This document shows, piece after piece, positions 32,363 to 40,784 of a stretch of DNA of 64,000 nucleotides; the stretch's first letter is position 1; each line of letters starts with the position of its first letter. A program made the position numbers and the translations under genes. The notes beneath the pieces are model-generated. The model was given only the letters and a program-made list of their open reading frames with translations. It was not told the DNA's origin and made no database searches. This DNA comes from DASQUK01 sp963756425 (GTDB lineage: Bacteria > Actinomycetota > Acidimicrobiia > Acidimicrobiales > VFJN01). The stretch covers positions 59,504 to 123,503 of the forward strand of contig CAVWNW010000002.1 of the NCBI GenBank assembly GCA_963756425.1, given 5' to 3'.

Positions 32363-32845
32363 TCAGGAGGTGGTCGCGCCGCGGACCGCCTCGACCACCT
32401 CGTCGGTGGGCCGGAACCACAGGCCGGCCACCGCCCGGTGGGCGTAGCGGACGGTGCCCTCGCCATCCACCACGAAGATCGACCGCCGGTAGAACCCGAC
32501 CGGCCCGAGGATGCCGTATGCCAGGCCCACGGCCTTGTCGGTGTCCGCCAGCAGCGGGAACGCGAAACCCCCCTGGTTGGCGCTGAAGCCGTCGTGGCTC
32601 TCCACCGACTGAGGACTGATGGCGAGCACCTTGGCATCGACCGACCGGAACTGGTCGATGTCGTTCGTGTAGCTGTTGAGCTGCCGGGTGCACACCGGGG
32701 TGTTGTCCCCGGGATAGAAGACGAGCACCACCGGCTGACCCTTGAGCTCCGACAGCGTGTAGTCACGGTGCCCGTCGGGGGTGCCGTCGGTGCCCGGCAG
32801 GGTGAAGTCGGGGGCCGCCCGGCCCACAGCCACGGTGTCGCTCAC
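32363..32845 (-). CDS. Thioredoxin-dependent peroxiredoxin (AhpC/TSA, BCP-like)
   Basis: A 160-residue thiol peroxidase. The N-terminus AAPDFTLPGTDG and LKGQPVVLVFYPGDNTPVCT place the peroxidatic cysteine at Cys52, within the P-x3-T/V-x2-C type motif. No other cysteine is found in the protein, so it looks 1-Cys and would need an external thiol such as mycothiol or thioredoxin. FAFPLLADTDKAVGLAYGI and RRSIFVVDGEGTVRYAH are further family motifs. The GTG start overlaps the yebC stop (GTGA). Confidence 0.9.
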   Translation of the reverse strand: MSDTVAVGRAAPDFTLPGTDGTPDGHRDYTLSELKGQPVVLVFYPGDNTPVCTRQLNSYTNDIDQFRSVDAKVLAISPQSVESHDGFSANQGGFAFPLLADTDKAVGLAYGILGPVGFYRRSIFVVDGEGTVRYAHRAVAGLWFRPTDEVVEAVRGATTS

Positions 32846-33597
32846 GGTGCCGCCTCCACGGTCTCGAGGATCGTGTCCGGGATGTCGAAGTTGGCGTGCA
32901 CGGCCTGCACGTCATCGTGCTCGTCCAACGCGTCGATGAGGCGCAGCACCTTCTTGGCCCCATCGGCGGTGTCGAGCGGGATGGTGGCCTGCGGCACCAT
33001 CGTCAGGTCCGACGACTCGACGCCGATGCCCTCGCCCTCGAGGGCCGTGCGCACAGCGTGCAAATCGGTGGGCGCCGTGATGACGCGCCAGGAATCGCCG
33101 TCGTCGATGATGTCCTCGGCCCCGGCGTCGAGGGCCGTCAGCATCAGCTCCTCCTCGTCCGCCGACCGGGGCACGACAATGGTTCCCTTGCGGTCGAACT
33201 GCCAGGCGACCGCGCCCGGCTCGGCCATGGAGCCGCCGTTCTTGGTGAAGATGTTGCGGACGTCGGCGCCGGCGCGGTTGCGGTTGTCGGTGAGCACGTC
33301 GACCATCACCGCAACCCCTCCGGGGGCGTAGCCCTCGTACGTCACCTCCTCGTAGGTGACCCCTTCCAGCTCGCCGGTGCCCCGCTTGATGGCGCGCTCG
33401 ATCGTGTCCATCGGGATGGAGTTGTCACGCGCCTTCTGGAACATAGTGCGCAGGGTGGGGTTGGCCTCCGCGTCGCCGCCCCCTTCACGCGCTGCCACCT
33501 CCACCTGCCGGAGGAGCTTGGCGAACCGCTTGCCGCGGGCCTTGTCGGTCGCCGCCTTCTTGTGCTTGATGGTCGCCCACTTGGAATGGCCGGACAT
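32842..33597 (-). CDS. YebC/PmpR-family DNA-binding regulatory protein
   Basis: A 251-residue protein of the YebC/TACO1 family. The conserved N-terminus MSGHSKWATIKHKKAATDKARGK is followed by a helical domain, then YEGYAPGGVAVMVDVLTDNRNRA, FTKNGGSMAEPGAVAWQFDRKG, and C-terminal VPQATIPLDTADGAKKVLRLIDALDEHDDVQ. Members act as transcriptional regulators or help ribosomes on difficult codons, and next to ruvCAB a regulatory role has been proposed for the family. An ATG at 33597 overlaps the pdxT stop (TGATG). Confidence 0.95.
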   Translation of the reverse strand: MSGHSKWATIKHKKAATDKARGKRFAKLLRQVEVAAREGGGDAEANPTLRTMFQKARDNSIPMDTIERAIKRGTGELEGVTYEEVTYEGYAPGGVAVMVDVLTDNRNRAGADVRNIFTKNGGSMAEPGAVAWQFDRKGTIVVPRSADEEELMLTALDAGAEDIIDDGDSWRVITAPTDLHAVRTALEGEGIGVESSDLTMVPQATIPLDTADGAKKVLRLIDALDEHDDVQAVHANFDIPDTILETVEAAP

Positions 33598-34169
33598 CAC
33601 ATCACCTCATCGAGGAACAGCTCGTGGAGCCGGGGATCGTCGCCGAGCTCGGGATGGAACGCCGCCACCAGCACGCGGCCCTGGCGACACAGGACAGGTC
33701 GGTCATCGACCGTGGCCAGGACCTCGACCTCGTCGCCGACGGCCTCGACCACCGGCGCACGGATGAACACGGCGTGCAGAGGACCGTCCCCGAGAGCCGC
33801 CACGTCGAGATCGGACTCGAACGATTCGAGCTGGCGGCCGAAGGCGTTGCGGCGGACGGTGATGTCGATGGCGTCGAAGCAGCGTTGGTCGTCTCGCCCA
33901 TCGAGGATCTCGCCGCCGAGCAGGATCATGCCGGCACACGTGCCGAACGCCGGCATCCCCGCCTCGAGCCGCTCCGCCACCGGCTCGAACAGCCCCGCAG
34001 ACTCGAGCAGCATCGACATGGTCGTGGACTCGCCGCCCGGCAGCACCAGGGCGTCGACGTCGTCGAGGTCAGGCGGCAGGCGGCAGGCCACCGGCTCGAC
34101 ACCGAGCCGTGACAGCATGGTCGAATGCCGTGCTGACGCCCCTTGCAGGGCCAGCACGCCGACCTTCAC
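33597..34169 (-). CDS. pdxT: Pyridoxal 5'-phosphate synthase glutaminase subunit
   Basis: A 190-residue class I glutamine amidotransferase that supplies ammonia to PdxS for vitamin B6 synthesis. Motifs are VGVLALQGASARH, LPGGESTTM, the nucleophile elbow FGTCAGMILLGG (catalytic Cys), NAFGRQLESFE, and the His-x-Glu pair VAAFHPELGDDPRLH. The start is a GTG at 34169 (MKVGVLALQG), matching the family. Upstream in-frame sequence is spacer. pdxS is not adjacent: a divergent lipoprotein gene lies between them. Confidence 0.95.
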   Translation of the reverse strand: MKVGVLALQGASARHSTMLSRLGVEPVACRLPPDLDDVDALVLPGGESTTMSMLLESAGLFEPVAERLEAGMPAFGTCAGMILLGGEILDGRDDQRCFDAIDITVRRNAFGRQLESFESDLDVAALGDGPLHAVFIRAPVVEAVGDEVEVLATVDDRPVLCRQGRVLVAAFHPELGDDPRLHELFLDEVM

Positions 34170-34203
34170 CTGGGGGCCTCGCTGCCTCGCACATGACGGT
34201 TCG

Positions 34204-34209
34204 ATTGTA
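34204..34209 (-). promoter_or_regulatory. Candidate -10 box for the pdxT-yebC-peroxiredoxin unit
   Basis: TACAAT on the minus strand lies 34 nt upstream of the pdxT GTG and is close to the sigma70-type consensus. No convincing -35 is seen. It lies in the 129-nt divergent region shared with the lipoprotein gene at 34299. Confidence 0.45.
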
Positions 34210-34298
34210 CGGGGCAGTCCCCAGCGACGAGAATCGAACACCGACTGGGACTTTTTGGGGGACTCGACAGGCACTCGATCGACGACCGGAGGTTCTCC

Positions 34299-36785
34299 GT
34301 GCACGCCAAGACCCGCGGCATGACGCGGCCCGAGGTGAGCGGCCGTACGACCGGCACGAGTGCCGTCCGTCGGGCGGCCCTCGCGGCAGGTGGCCTGGCC
34401 CTGGTCGCCGGGGCCTGCGCCGGTGGCTCCAGCGCATCCACCGACGCCGCCGACCCCACCTTCGAGCGGGCGGCGGGCTCCTCAATCACCTACGAGGAGC
34501 CTATGGCCGACGTGGCCGATCTGATGGCGCCCGCCGCCGAGGGCCAACCGTGGCTCATCCTGGGATCGGTCTACGACCCGAAGTCGGGCTCCACCGTTGC
34601 CGCCACGTGGTCGGCCGACGACGGTCGCAGCTGGAAGCGGTCGGACGTGAAACCGGAGCACAAGGGCGTCAACGAGGTCATGTCGGCCGGGCAGCGCGAC
34701 GCCGACGGCAACCTGGTCGCCGTGGGGTGGGTGGGCGACGAACCCGAGTCCGATGCCGCCATCTGGCGCTACCGCGCCGCAGGCGACGACAAGGGCTGGA
34801 CGCTCAGCGCTCCCAAGGCCATGGGCGGCGACCACGAGCAGTGGGCCTTCGACGTGGCCAGCAACGACACCGGGATCCTGGTGGCGGGCGGCGAGAACGC
34901 CTGGGGCGAGGTTCGCCCCCGGCTCTGGTTCAGTGCCGACGGCGAGGCGTGGCAGAGCGTGGACGCCGGCGCCGGAGGGCCGTTCGACTCCACCGGCGAT
35001 GAGTCGATCCGCGACGTCGCTGCCGTGGGCAACGGGTTCATCGCCGTCGGGTCGGCCACCGGCGACGGCCAGGACGGCGCCGCCTGGTTCTCACCCGACG
35101 GCACGACGTGGTCGAGGGTCGAAGCGCCCAGCCTGGGAGGTCCGGGACGCCAGGCGCTCGAGTCGGTGGTCTGGACCGGCAAGGCGGTGGTGGCCGGTGG
35201 GTACGCGAGCGACGGCAACGGCCAGGGCCAGGCGGTGATCTGGCAGTCGGCCGACGGCGCCAAGTGGTCCAACCCCTCGGCGCCCCTGGCGCTCGACAGC
35301 GACGGCCGGACGGCGGCGGCCGACTACAGCGTGACGAGCCTGTCCGTCGACAGCGCCGGTATCACCGCCAGCGGCGGCAACAACTGGCGCCCGCACATGT
35401 GGTGGTCCACGGACGGCGGCCAGTCGTGGACGCTCCTGCCCAACCCGGTGCATGCGGGGCTGTTCGGCGACGGCGTGGCTCTGGTCGACTCCGCGGCGTC
35501 GGGCGCGGTGCGCGTGGCGATCGGCGGCGAGCCCAGCGTCCTCTACATCGACGCGGCCAACCGCTGGCAGGACGCCTCCGGCGACGCGTTCCCCAGCGGT
35601 GGAAACCAGCCCTTCGCCACCTCGCTGGCGGTCGGGCCCAAGGCCACGGTGGCCGCGGGCTACCGCCACAGCGCTCCCAAGGGGACGACACGCGAGACCT
35701 TCGGCGGGCAGATCTGGCTCGACCGTGGCGCGAGTGGCTGGGAGGCCATCGACAGCAAGATGCTGGCCGCCGGTCAGCTCACCGACATCGTCCCGTACAA
35801 GGGCGGATTCGTGGCGGTGGGCACGGAGGACTTCGGCGTCGCCGCCGGCCGCCAGTTCCTGGGTGACAGCCAACCCGACGGGCTGGTGTGGACGTCACCG
35901 GACGGCCGGAAGTGGACTCGCCTCGGCGCCGTGTTGTCGGAGGTCAGCCAGGGCGATCTCGAGATGATCGAGAACCCCGATGCCAACCAGGCACCGGTCA
36001 TCGCCGGCATCCTGGCGAGCCAGCCCCCCGAGACCATGGCGCCTGCGGGTGGCCCCGGCGTGCGATCGCTCGATGCCGCCGCGCCCATCGGCAACGGCTT
36101 CATCGCCGTCGGTGTCGCGTACGTGGCGGGCGACGCCGACCCGATCGTGGTCACGTCGCCCGACGGCAAGGCGCTCAAGGGCGAGAACCCGGGAGCGGGT
36201 GGTGCCGGTACCCAGCGCTTCCGCGACGTCTGCGTCGCCAACGACACCGCCATCGCCGTGGGGAGCTCGGGCGGGGCTACGGGCTCCGACGTCCTCGTGC
36301 GCGTCCGCGCCAAGGACGGCAAGTGGTCCGATGTGACCCACGACGGCACGTTCGGCGGCGACGGCAACCAGCAGGCCTACGGGTGCGCTGCCAGCGACGA
36401 CGGCTTCATCGTCGTCGGCTCGGACGACCGCAGCGGCGACGCCGACGCCCGGGTGTGGACGTCGGAGGACGGGCGCGAATGGACCCGCACGGAGTCGGGC
36501 ATGTTCGGCGGTGGCGGCGACCAGTGGGCCAGCGCCGCGGCGGGGGTGCCCGGTGGCGGCTGGCTGATCGGCGGCACGGACACCGCGGTCGGCGACGGCG
36601 ACGTGGCGCTGTGGCGCCTCGGGGACGACGGCGAGATCTCCCGCCGCGACCGTGGCGAGACACAGCTCGGCGGCACGGGCAGGCAGTCGGTCACCAGCAT
36701 CGTCATCGACGACGATCGCGTTCTCATCGCCGGCACCGACTACGGCCGCGTCGGCATCTGGGAGTCGGACACCATCGACCGGTAG
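34299..36785 (+). CDS. Large beta-propeller-type lipoprotein of unknown function
   Basis: An 828-residue predicted surface lipoprotein. A twin-basic start and hydrophobic stretch lead to a lipobox-like VAGAC (Cys40). The rest consists of repeated ~45-60-residue modules of the BNR/sialidase-type pattern: a strand ending G-F-I-A/V-V-G, then W-x-S-x-D-G-x-x-W (for example ATWSADDGRSW, LWFSADGEAW, AWFSPDGTTW, IWQSADGAKW, MWWSTDGGQSW, VWTSPDGRKW, VWTSEDGREW). This predicts one or two beta-propellers. The Asp-box motif S-x-D-G-x-x-W appears at least seven times. The ligand is unknown. The GTG at 34299 follows GGAGG, and a hairpin terminator lies just downstream. Confidence 0.8.
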   Translation: MHAKTRGMTRPEVSGRTTGTSAVRRAALAAGGLALVAGACAGGSSASTDAADPTFERAAGSSITYEEPMADVADLMAPAAEGQPWLILGSVYDPKSGSTVAATWSADDGRSWKRSDVKPEHKGVNEVMSAGQRDADGNLVAVGWVGDEPESDAAIWRYRAAGDDKGWTLSAPKAMGGDHEQWAFDVASNDTGILVAGGENAWGEVRPRLWFSADGEAWQSVDAGAGGPFDSTGDESIRDVAAVGNGFIAVGSATGDGQDGAAWFSPDGTTWSRVEAPSLGGPGRQALESVVWTGKAVVAGGYASDGNGQGQAVIWQSADGAKWSNPSAPLALDSDGRTAAADYSVTSLSVDSAGITASGGNNWRPHMWWSTDGGQSWTLLPNPVHAGLFGDGVALVDSAASGAVRVAIGGEPSVLYIDAANRWQDASGDAFPSGGNQPFATSLAVGPKATVAAGYRHSAPKGTTRETFGGQIWLDRGASGWEAIDSKMLAAGQLTDIVPYKGGFVAVGTEDFGVAAGRQFLGDSQPDGLVWTSPDGRKWTRLGAVLSEVSQGDLEMIENPDANQAPVIAGILASQPPETMAPAGGPGVRSLDAAAPIGNGFIAVGVAYVAGDADPIVVTSPDGKALKGENPGAGGAGTQRFRDVCVANDTAIAVGSSGGATGSDVLVRVRAKDGKWSDVTHDGTFGGDGNQQAYGCAASDDGFIVVGSDDRSGDADARVWTSEDGREWTRTESGMFGGGGDQWASAAAGVPGGGWLIGGTDTAVGDGDVALWRLGDDGEISRRDRGETQLGGTGRQSVTSIVIDDDRVLIAGTDYGRVGIWESDTIDR

Positions 36786-36789
36786 CTCT

Positions 36790-36820
36790 TCGAGGGGGGA
36801 GGGAAACCCTCCCCCCTCGA
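36790..36820 (+). terminator. Hairpin terminator behind the beta-propeller lipoprotein gene
   Basis: A perfect 14-bp stem (TCGAGGGGGGAGGG pairing with CCCTCCCCCCTCGA) with an AAA loop starts 5 nt after the stop codon. It lacks a T run but is very stable. Two further GC hairpins follow (GCCGCCG-CCTT-CGGCGGC near 36840, and GGCTCC-GGC-GGAGCC near 36910), and these may serve the convergent pdxS gene. Confidence 0.65.
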
Positions 36821-36952
36821 CCTCCCCCCACCACTTGGGCCGCCGCCTTCGGCGGCGTCGAGTGCTGGTCGCTCGACCGGCAAAGCACGGATCGAGCGAC
36901 GGCGAGGGGCTCCGGCGGAGCCTCTGCCCCCCGCACCCCCCGCCTGCGCGAC

Positions 36953-37882
36953 TCACGTCCCCTCGAAGGGCCCTACCAGCCCGCGCTCGGCGAGCTTGGT
37001 GTCGAGCTCGGCGATCTCCTGGCCCCGCATGGCCTCGCCCAGGCCGCGGCTCACCTTCGCCACGATCCCAGGATCGTCGTAGTGGGCGGTCGCCTCGACG
37101 ATCGCCTTGGCCCGCCGCGCCGGGTCGTCGCTCTTGAAGATGCCCGAGCCCACGAAATTGGCTTGGGCGCCGAGCTGCATGACCAGGGCAGCGTCCGCCG
37201 GGGTGGCGATGCCGCCGGCGCAGAACAGCGGCACCGGCAGCGTGCCGGTCTCGGCGATCTCCTGCACCAGGCCCACCGGCGCCCGCAGCTGCTTCGCCCA
37301 GTCGTAGACCTCGGCCGAGTCGGCCTGGGTGATCTTTCGGATGTCGCCGAGGATCGAGCGCAGGTGGCGCACCGCCTCCACGATGTTGCCGGTGCCGGCC
37401 TCGCCCTTGGAGCGGATCATCGCCGCACCCTCGCTGATCCGCCTGAGCGCCTCCCCCAGGTTGGTGGCGCCGCACACGAACGGCACCGTGAAGACCCACT
37501 TGTCGATGTGGTGGGCCTCGTCGGCCGGGGTCAGCACCTCGGACTCGTCGACGTAGTCGACCCCCAGCGCCTGGAGGACCTGCGCCTCGACGAAATGGCC
37601 GATGCGGGCCTTGGCCATCACCGGAATGGTGACGCTGGCGATGATGCCCTCGACCAGCTCGGGGTCGCTCATCCGCGCCACCCCGCCATCGCGCCGGATG
37701 TCGGCGGGAACCCGTTCGAGCGCCATGACCGCGACCGCCCCCGCGTCCTCGGCGATCTTGGCCTGCTCGGGCGTGACCACGTCCATGATGACGCCGCCCT
37801 TGAGCATCTCCGCCAAGCCTCGCTTGACGCGGACGGTGCCGGTGTCGTGGGCAGGAACGGGGGAACCTGCAGGCTCGCTCAT
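36953..37882 (-). CDS. pdxS: Pyridoxal 5'-phosphate synthase lyase subunit
   Basis: A 309-residue TIM-barrel enzyme that builds PLP from ribose 5-phosphate, glyceraldehyde 3-phosphate and ammonia from PdxT. Highly conserved motifs are KRGLAEMLKGGVIMDVVTPEQAK (Asp and first Lys region), AVMALERVPADIRRDGGVARMS, PVMAKARIGHFVEAQ, DYVDESEVLTPAD, VPFVCGATNLGEALRRI, GAAMIRSKGEAGTGN and LFCAGGIATPADAA. The ATG lies 6 nt downstream of a TAGACT -10 box, so the mRNA is probably leaderless. It is separated from pdxT by 2.8 kb. Confidence 0.96.
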   Translation of the reverse strand: MSEPAGSPVPAHDTGTVRVKRGLAEMLKGGVIMDVVTPEQAKIAEDAGAVAVMALERVPADIRRDGGVARMSDPELVEGIIASVTIPVMAKARIGHFVEAQVLQALGVDYVDESEVLTPADEAHHIDKWVFTVPFVCGATNLGEALRRISEGAAMIRSKGEAGTGNIVEAVRHLRSILGDIRKITQADSAEVYDWAKQLRAPVGLVQEIAETGTLPVPLFCAGGIATPADAALVMQLGAQANFVGSGIFKSDDPARRAKAIVEATAHYDDPGIVAKVSRGLGEAMRGQEIAELDTKLAERGLVGPFEGT

Positions 37883-37888
37883 GCGGTC

Positions 37889-37894
37889 AGTCTA
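37889..37894 (-). promoter_or_regulatory. -10 box of pdxS (leaderless)
   Basis: TAGACT on the minus strand ends 6 nt before the pdxS ATG, with no ribosome-binding site between them. Confidence 0.55.
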
Positions 37895-37956
37895 CGGGCG
37901 ACCCCACCACAGGTCCCCGACCACTTCCCGGTCCAATTTCCTTGTCCCCGACATTC

Positions 37957-37999
37957 TGGTTGTAGCTGTGCGGCGTATGACCGCACAGCTACAACCAGT
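37957..37999 (-). terminator. Very long perfect hairpin behind htpX
   Basis: An 18-bp perfect inverted repeat (CTGGTTGTAGCTGTGCGG and its complement) with a 7-nt loop starts 8 nt past the htpX stop. It has no T run on the minus strand. Its position suggests transcription termination or 3'-end protection for htpX, although a perfect 18-bp dyad could also be a protein-binding site upstream of pdxS. Confidence 0.6.
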
Positions 38000-38007
38000 T
38001 GGCGGGG

Positions 38008-38931
38008 CTAGAGCTCCCGAAGGAGCGCGATGCGTTCCTCCAGCGGCGGGTGGGTGTCGAACAGGCGGTTGAGGCGCGACAGCCGGCCCTCGCGCTGGGT
38101 CTGTGCGGCCGGCTGCTCGATCCAGAGGTGGGCGGTGGCGTGGCTGGTGGCGTGCACCACCGTCGAGTCGTCGCGCAGCTTCTCGAGTGCCGAGATCAAC
38201 CCGGGCGGATAGCGGGTCATCTCCACCCCCGACACGTCGGCCAGGGTCTCCCGGCGCCGGTTGATGGTCCGCTGCATCACGGTGGCGATCACCGGCGACA
38301 GCAACAGGAGCGCAAAGCCGGCCAAGGACAGGATCGCCAGGGGGCCCTGGTTGCCACCGTGGTTGCGGTCGTAGTCGCCGTAGGTGTTGCGACCCATCCC
38401 CCACCACAGCAGGCGGATGCCAAGGTCGGCGAGCAGGGCCACGATGCCCACCATGGTGACGGCCAGCGTCGACACGAGGATGTCGTAGTTCTTGACGTGC
38501 GACAGCTCGTGCGCCAGCACGCCCTCGAGCTCGATCCGGTTCATCTTCTCGAGCAGCCCGGTGGTGACCGCGACCGCGGCGTTGCGGGGGTTGCGCCCGG
38601 TGGCGAACGCATTGGGCGCCGGGTCGTCCACCACGTAGAGGCGGGGCTTGGGCAGGCCCGACGCGATGCAGAGCCCCTCGACGATGTTGTGGTAGCGGGC
38701 GAACTCCTCGACGGGAGCGGGCCGGGCCCGGCTCATGCGCAGCGCCACGGCGTCGGACTTCCAATACGCCAGGACGCTGGTCCCCACGGCGATGACGACG
38801 GCGATGACGATGCCGACCGGGCCGCCGCTGATGAGGTAGGAGAAGGCGACAGCCACCGCCGCGACCAGGATCACGAACCCGGCGATGAGCAGCCAGCTAC
38901 GACGCTTGTTGGACGCGACCTGGTCGTACAC
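38008..38931 (-). CDS. htpX: HtpX-family zinc metalloprotease
   Basis: A 307-residue membrane M48 peptidase for quality control of membrane proteins. Two N-terminal helices (WLLIAGFVILVAAVAVAFSYL, GIVIAVVIAVGTSVLAYW) precede the catalytic domain: the zinc motif HELSH at residues 141-145, upstream PNAFATGRNPRNAAVAVTTGLL, two more helices, and the third ligand in RRRETLADVSG. The C-terminal FDTHPPLEERIALLREL is typical. The start is a GTG at 38931. It lies 26 nt after lemA, a common pairing. Confidence 0.94.
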   Translation of the reverse strand: MYDQVASNKRRSWLLIAGFVILVAAVAVAFSYLISGGPVGIVIAVVIAVGTSVLAYWKSDAVALRMSRARPAPVEEFARYHNIVEGLCIASGLPKPRLYVVDDPAPNAFATGRNPRNAAVAVTTGLLEKMNRIELEGVLAHELSHVKNYDILVSTLAVTMVGIVALLADLGIRLLWWGMGRNTYGDYDRNHGGNQGPLAILSLAGFALLLLSPVIATVMQRTINRRRETLADVSGVEMTRYPPGLISALEKLRDDSTVVHATSHATAHLWIEQPAAQTQREGRLSRLNRLFDTHPPLEERIALLREL

Positions 38932-38957
38932 GAAGGACCGACGGTGAGCGACGAGGC

Positions 38958-39509
38958 TCAGAACTGCACCTGCGTGGGGCCGCGCGACTCGTCGTCGGCC
39001 TCGAAGTACTCGCGCTCGGAGAAGCGGAAGGCGTTGGCGAGCACGTTGGAGGGGAAGCTCTGGATCTTGGTGTTATAGCGGTACACGGTGTCGTTGTAGA
39101 ACTGGCGGGCGTAGGCGATCCGCCCCTCGGTGCCGGTCAGCTCCTCCTGGAGCTGGGCGAAGTTCTGGTTGGCCTTGAGGTCGGGGTAGGCCTCCGACAG
39201 GGCGAAGAGGGACTTGAGGGCCCCGGTGATCTGGTTCTCGGCCTCGGCCTGGTCGTGGGGACCGCTGGCGTTCATGCCGGCGTTGCGGGCCTCGATGACG
39301 GCGTCGAGCGTCTCGCGCTCGTGGGACGCATAGCCCTTCACGGTCTCCACGAGGTTGGGGATCAGGTCGTAGCGCCGCTTGAGCTGCACGTCGATCTGCG
39401 CCCAGGCGTTCTCGATGCGATTGCGCAGCGAGACGAGCCCGTTGTAGCTGAACACGGCGTAGAGCCCAACGAGCACCACGATGACGAGGATGATGATCAG
39501 GGCGAGCAC
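38958..39509 (-). CDS. lemA: LemA-family membrane protein
   Basis: A 183-residue protein anchored by one N-terminal helix (ALIIILVIVVLVGLYAVF), followed by the LemA helical domain: YNGLVSLRNRIENAWAQIDVQLKRRYDLIPNLVETVKGYA, EAENQITGALKSLFALSEAYPDLKANQNFAQLQEELTGTE, and YNTKIQSFPSNVLANAF near the C-terminus. The function is unknown, and it is often next to htpX or TPM-domain genes, suggesting a role in envelope quality control. The GTG start at 39509 places the helix at the N-terminus with a short outside segment. Confidence 0.93.
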   Translation of the reverse strand: MLALIIILVIVVLVGLYAVFSYNGLVSLRNRIENAWAQIDVQLKRRYDLIPNLVETVKGYASHERETLDAVIEARNAGMNASGPHDQAEAENQITGALKSLFALSEAYPDLKANQNFAQLQEELTGTEGRIAYARQFYNDTVYRYNTKIQSFPSNVLANAFRFSEREYFEADDESRGPTQVQF

Positions 39510-39669
39510 GGGCGCATCCTAGGCCGGGGTCATCGGTTCGCATGACGCAGCCGGATGCGCGTTGCCCACCACGTCAACGCTGGCCCGCTGGCGCAGTTGT
39601 GGCTGCTGGGCAACCAATCCGGCGCCAGGAACCCCCGCTGGCCACCGGCCCGGCAGGGCGTCGGCCCCG

Positions 39670-40734
39670 TCAGGCGACCAGGCGCTGGTAGCGCTCGACG
39701 TACATCTCGGCCAGCCGGACCATCGAGAACGCCTGGGCTCGCAGTTCCGCGGCGCCGATCAGGTCGGCGCGCAGGCGGCTGTCGTCGAGCGCCCGCCACA
39801 GCGCGCGACCGAGAGCGTCGCTGTCGCCCGGCGGGGTCATGAGCGCATCCACCCCCGGGGTGGCGACGTTGCAGTAGCCGTCGAGCTCCGATGCCACCAC
39901 CACCGCCCCGGCGGCCATCGCCTCCAACAGCACGACCCCGAACGACTCGCCGTGCAGGGACGGGGCGCAGAAGACGTCGGCGCCACGCATGCGGGAGGCC
40001 ACGTCGGCCTCGCTCAGCCGCCCCAGCCAATCGATGCGGGGGTCGCCGCCGTACGCGGCCCGGAGCGCCTCGGTCTGGGGCCCGGCACCGCCGACCCAGA
40101 CGCGCACCTCGGGAGGCAGCAGCCGCAGGGCGTCGAGCAGCACCGCCAGGCCCTTGCGGTCCTCGTGCCGGCCCACGAAGAAGATGGTGGGACCGGCGGT
40201 GGGCGTCGGCGTCGCCTTGGCGAACCGCTCGACCTCGATGCCGTTGAACAGCAGGTCGTACTCGCCGCCGAGCGCCCGGTGGGCCGTGGCCATTGCGTCC
40301 TTCGATACGGCGCAGCGCAGGTCGAGGCGACGCGCCAGCCAGCGCACCCCCGGCACGGCGTAGGCCGCGCTGTCCCCCGCACGGTGGAACGTGCCGACGA
40401 TCGGCGCGTTGCGGAACAGCAGCGCCGTCATCGTCGGCCCCGGGACACACGGCTCGTGCAAGTGGATGACCTCGAAGGCCTCGTCCCGCAGGGCCCGGAT
40501 CGTGCGCAGCTGGGCGGCGGGGTCGGGCGCCAGGGGCGCCACAGACCCATTGGAGGCCGTCGGCACGCTCTTGCCCAGCGGCGTGACACCGCCGTCGGGC
40601 GGCGGGCCGTCGCACGGCGCGAGGACGCGCACGTCCTCACCCAGGCCCCGCAGCGTGCGGGCCAGGCCCAGCACCTGGGCCTGGACGCCACCGGGCACCG
40701 TGAGGCTGTAAGGGCAGATGAGCCCGATGCGCAC
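39670..40734 (-). CDS. GT4-family glycosyltransferase, PimA-like phosphatidylinositol mannosyltransferase
   Basis: A 354-residue GT-B glycosyltransferase. The N-terminal Rossmann half starts RIGLICPYSLTVPGGVQAQVLGLARTL, matching the mannosyltransferases that begin phosphatidylinositol mannoside synthesis. HLHEPCVPGPT is the expected acceptor-domain segment. The C-terminal half has FFVGRHEDRKGLAVLLDAL, VWVGGAGPQ, and the nucleotide-sugar motif SLHGESFGVVLLEAMAAGAVVVASELDGY. Located 50 nt downstream of an acyltransferase and a CDP-alcohol phosphotransferase, in the actinobacterial pgsA-patA-pimA order, so a PimA role is likely but not proven. Confidence 0.85.
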   Translation of the reverse strand: MRIGLICPYSLTVPGGVQAQVLGLARTLRGLGEDVRVLAPCDGPPPDGGVTPLGKSVPTASNGSVAPLAPDPAAQLRTIRALRDEAFEVIHLHEPCVPGPTMTALLFRNAPIVGTFHRAGDSAAYAVPGVRWLARRLDLRCAVSKDAMATAHRALGGEYDLLFNGIEVERFAKATPTPTAGPTIFFVGRHEDRKGLAVLLDALRLLPPEVRVWVGGAGPQTEALRAAYGGDPRIDWLGRLSEADVASRMRGADVFCAPSLHGESFGVVLLEAMAAGAVVVASELDGYCNVATPGVDALMTPPGDSDALGRALWRALDDSRLRADLIGAAELRAQAFSMVRLAEMYVERYQRLVA

Positions 40735-40784
40735 GCCGTCAGGCTAGGTGGGCGACGGGCATCGGGCGAACGGACGCCGCGCGG

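Noticed and set aside
35888..38011. A 700-codon plus-strand frame spanning the end of the propeller lipoprotein and pdxS
   Set aside because: Out of frame with the lipoprotein and antisense to pdxS. The composition is that of a shadow frame.
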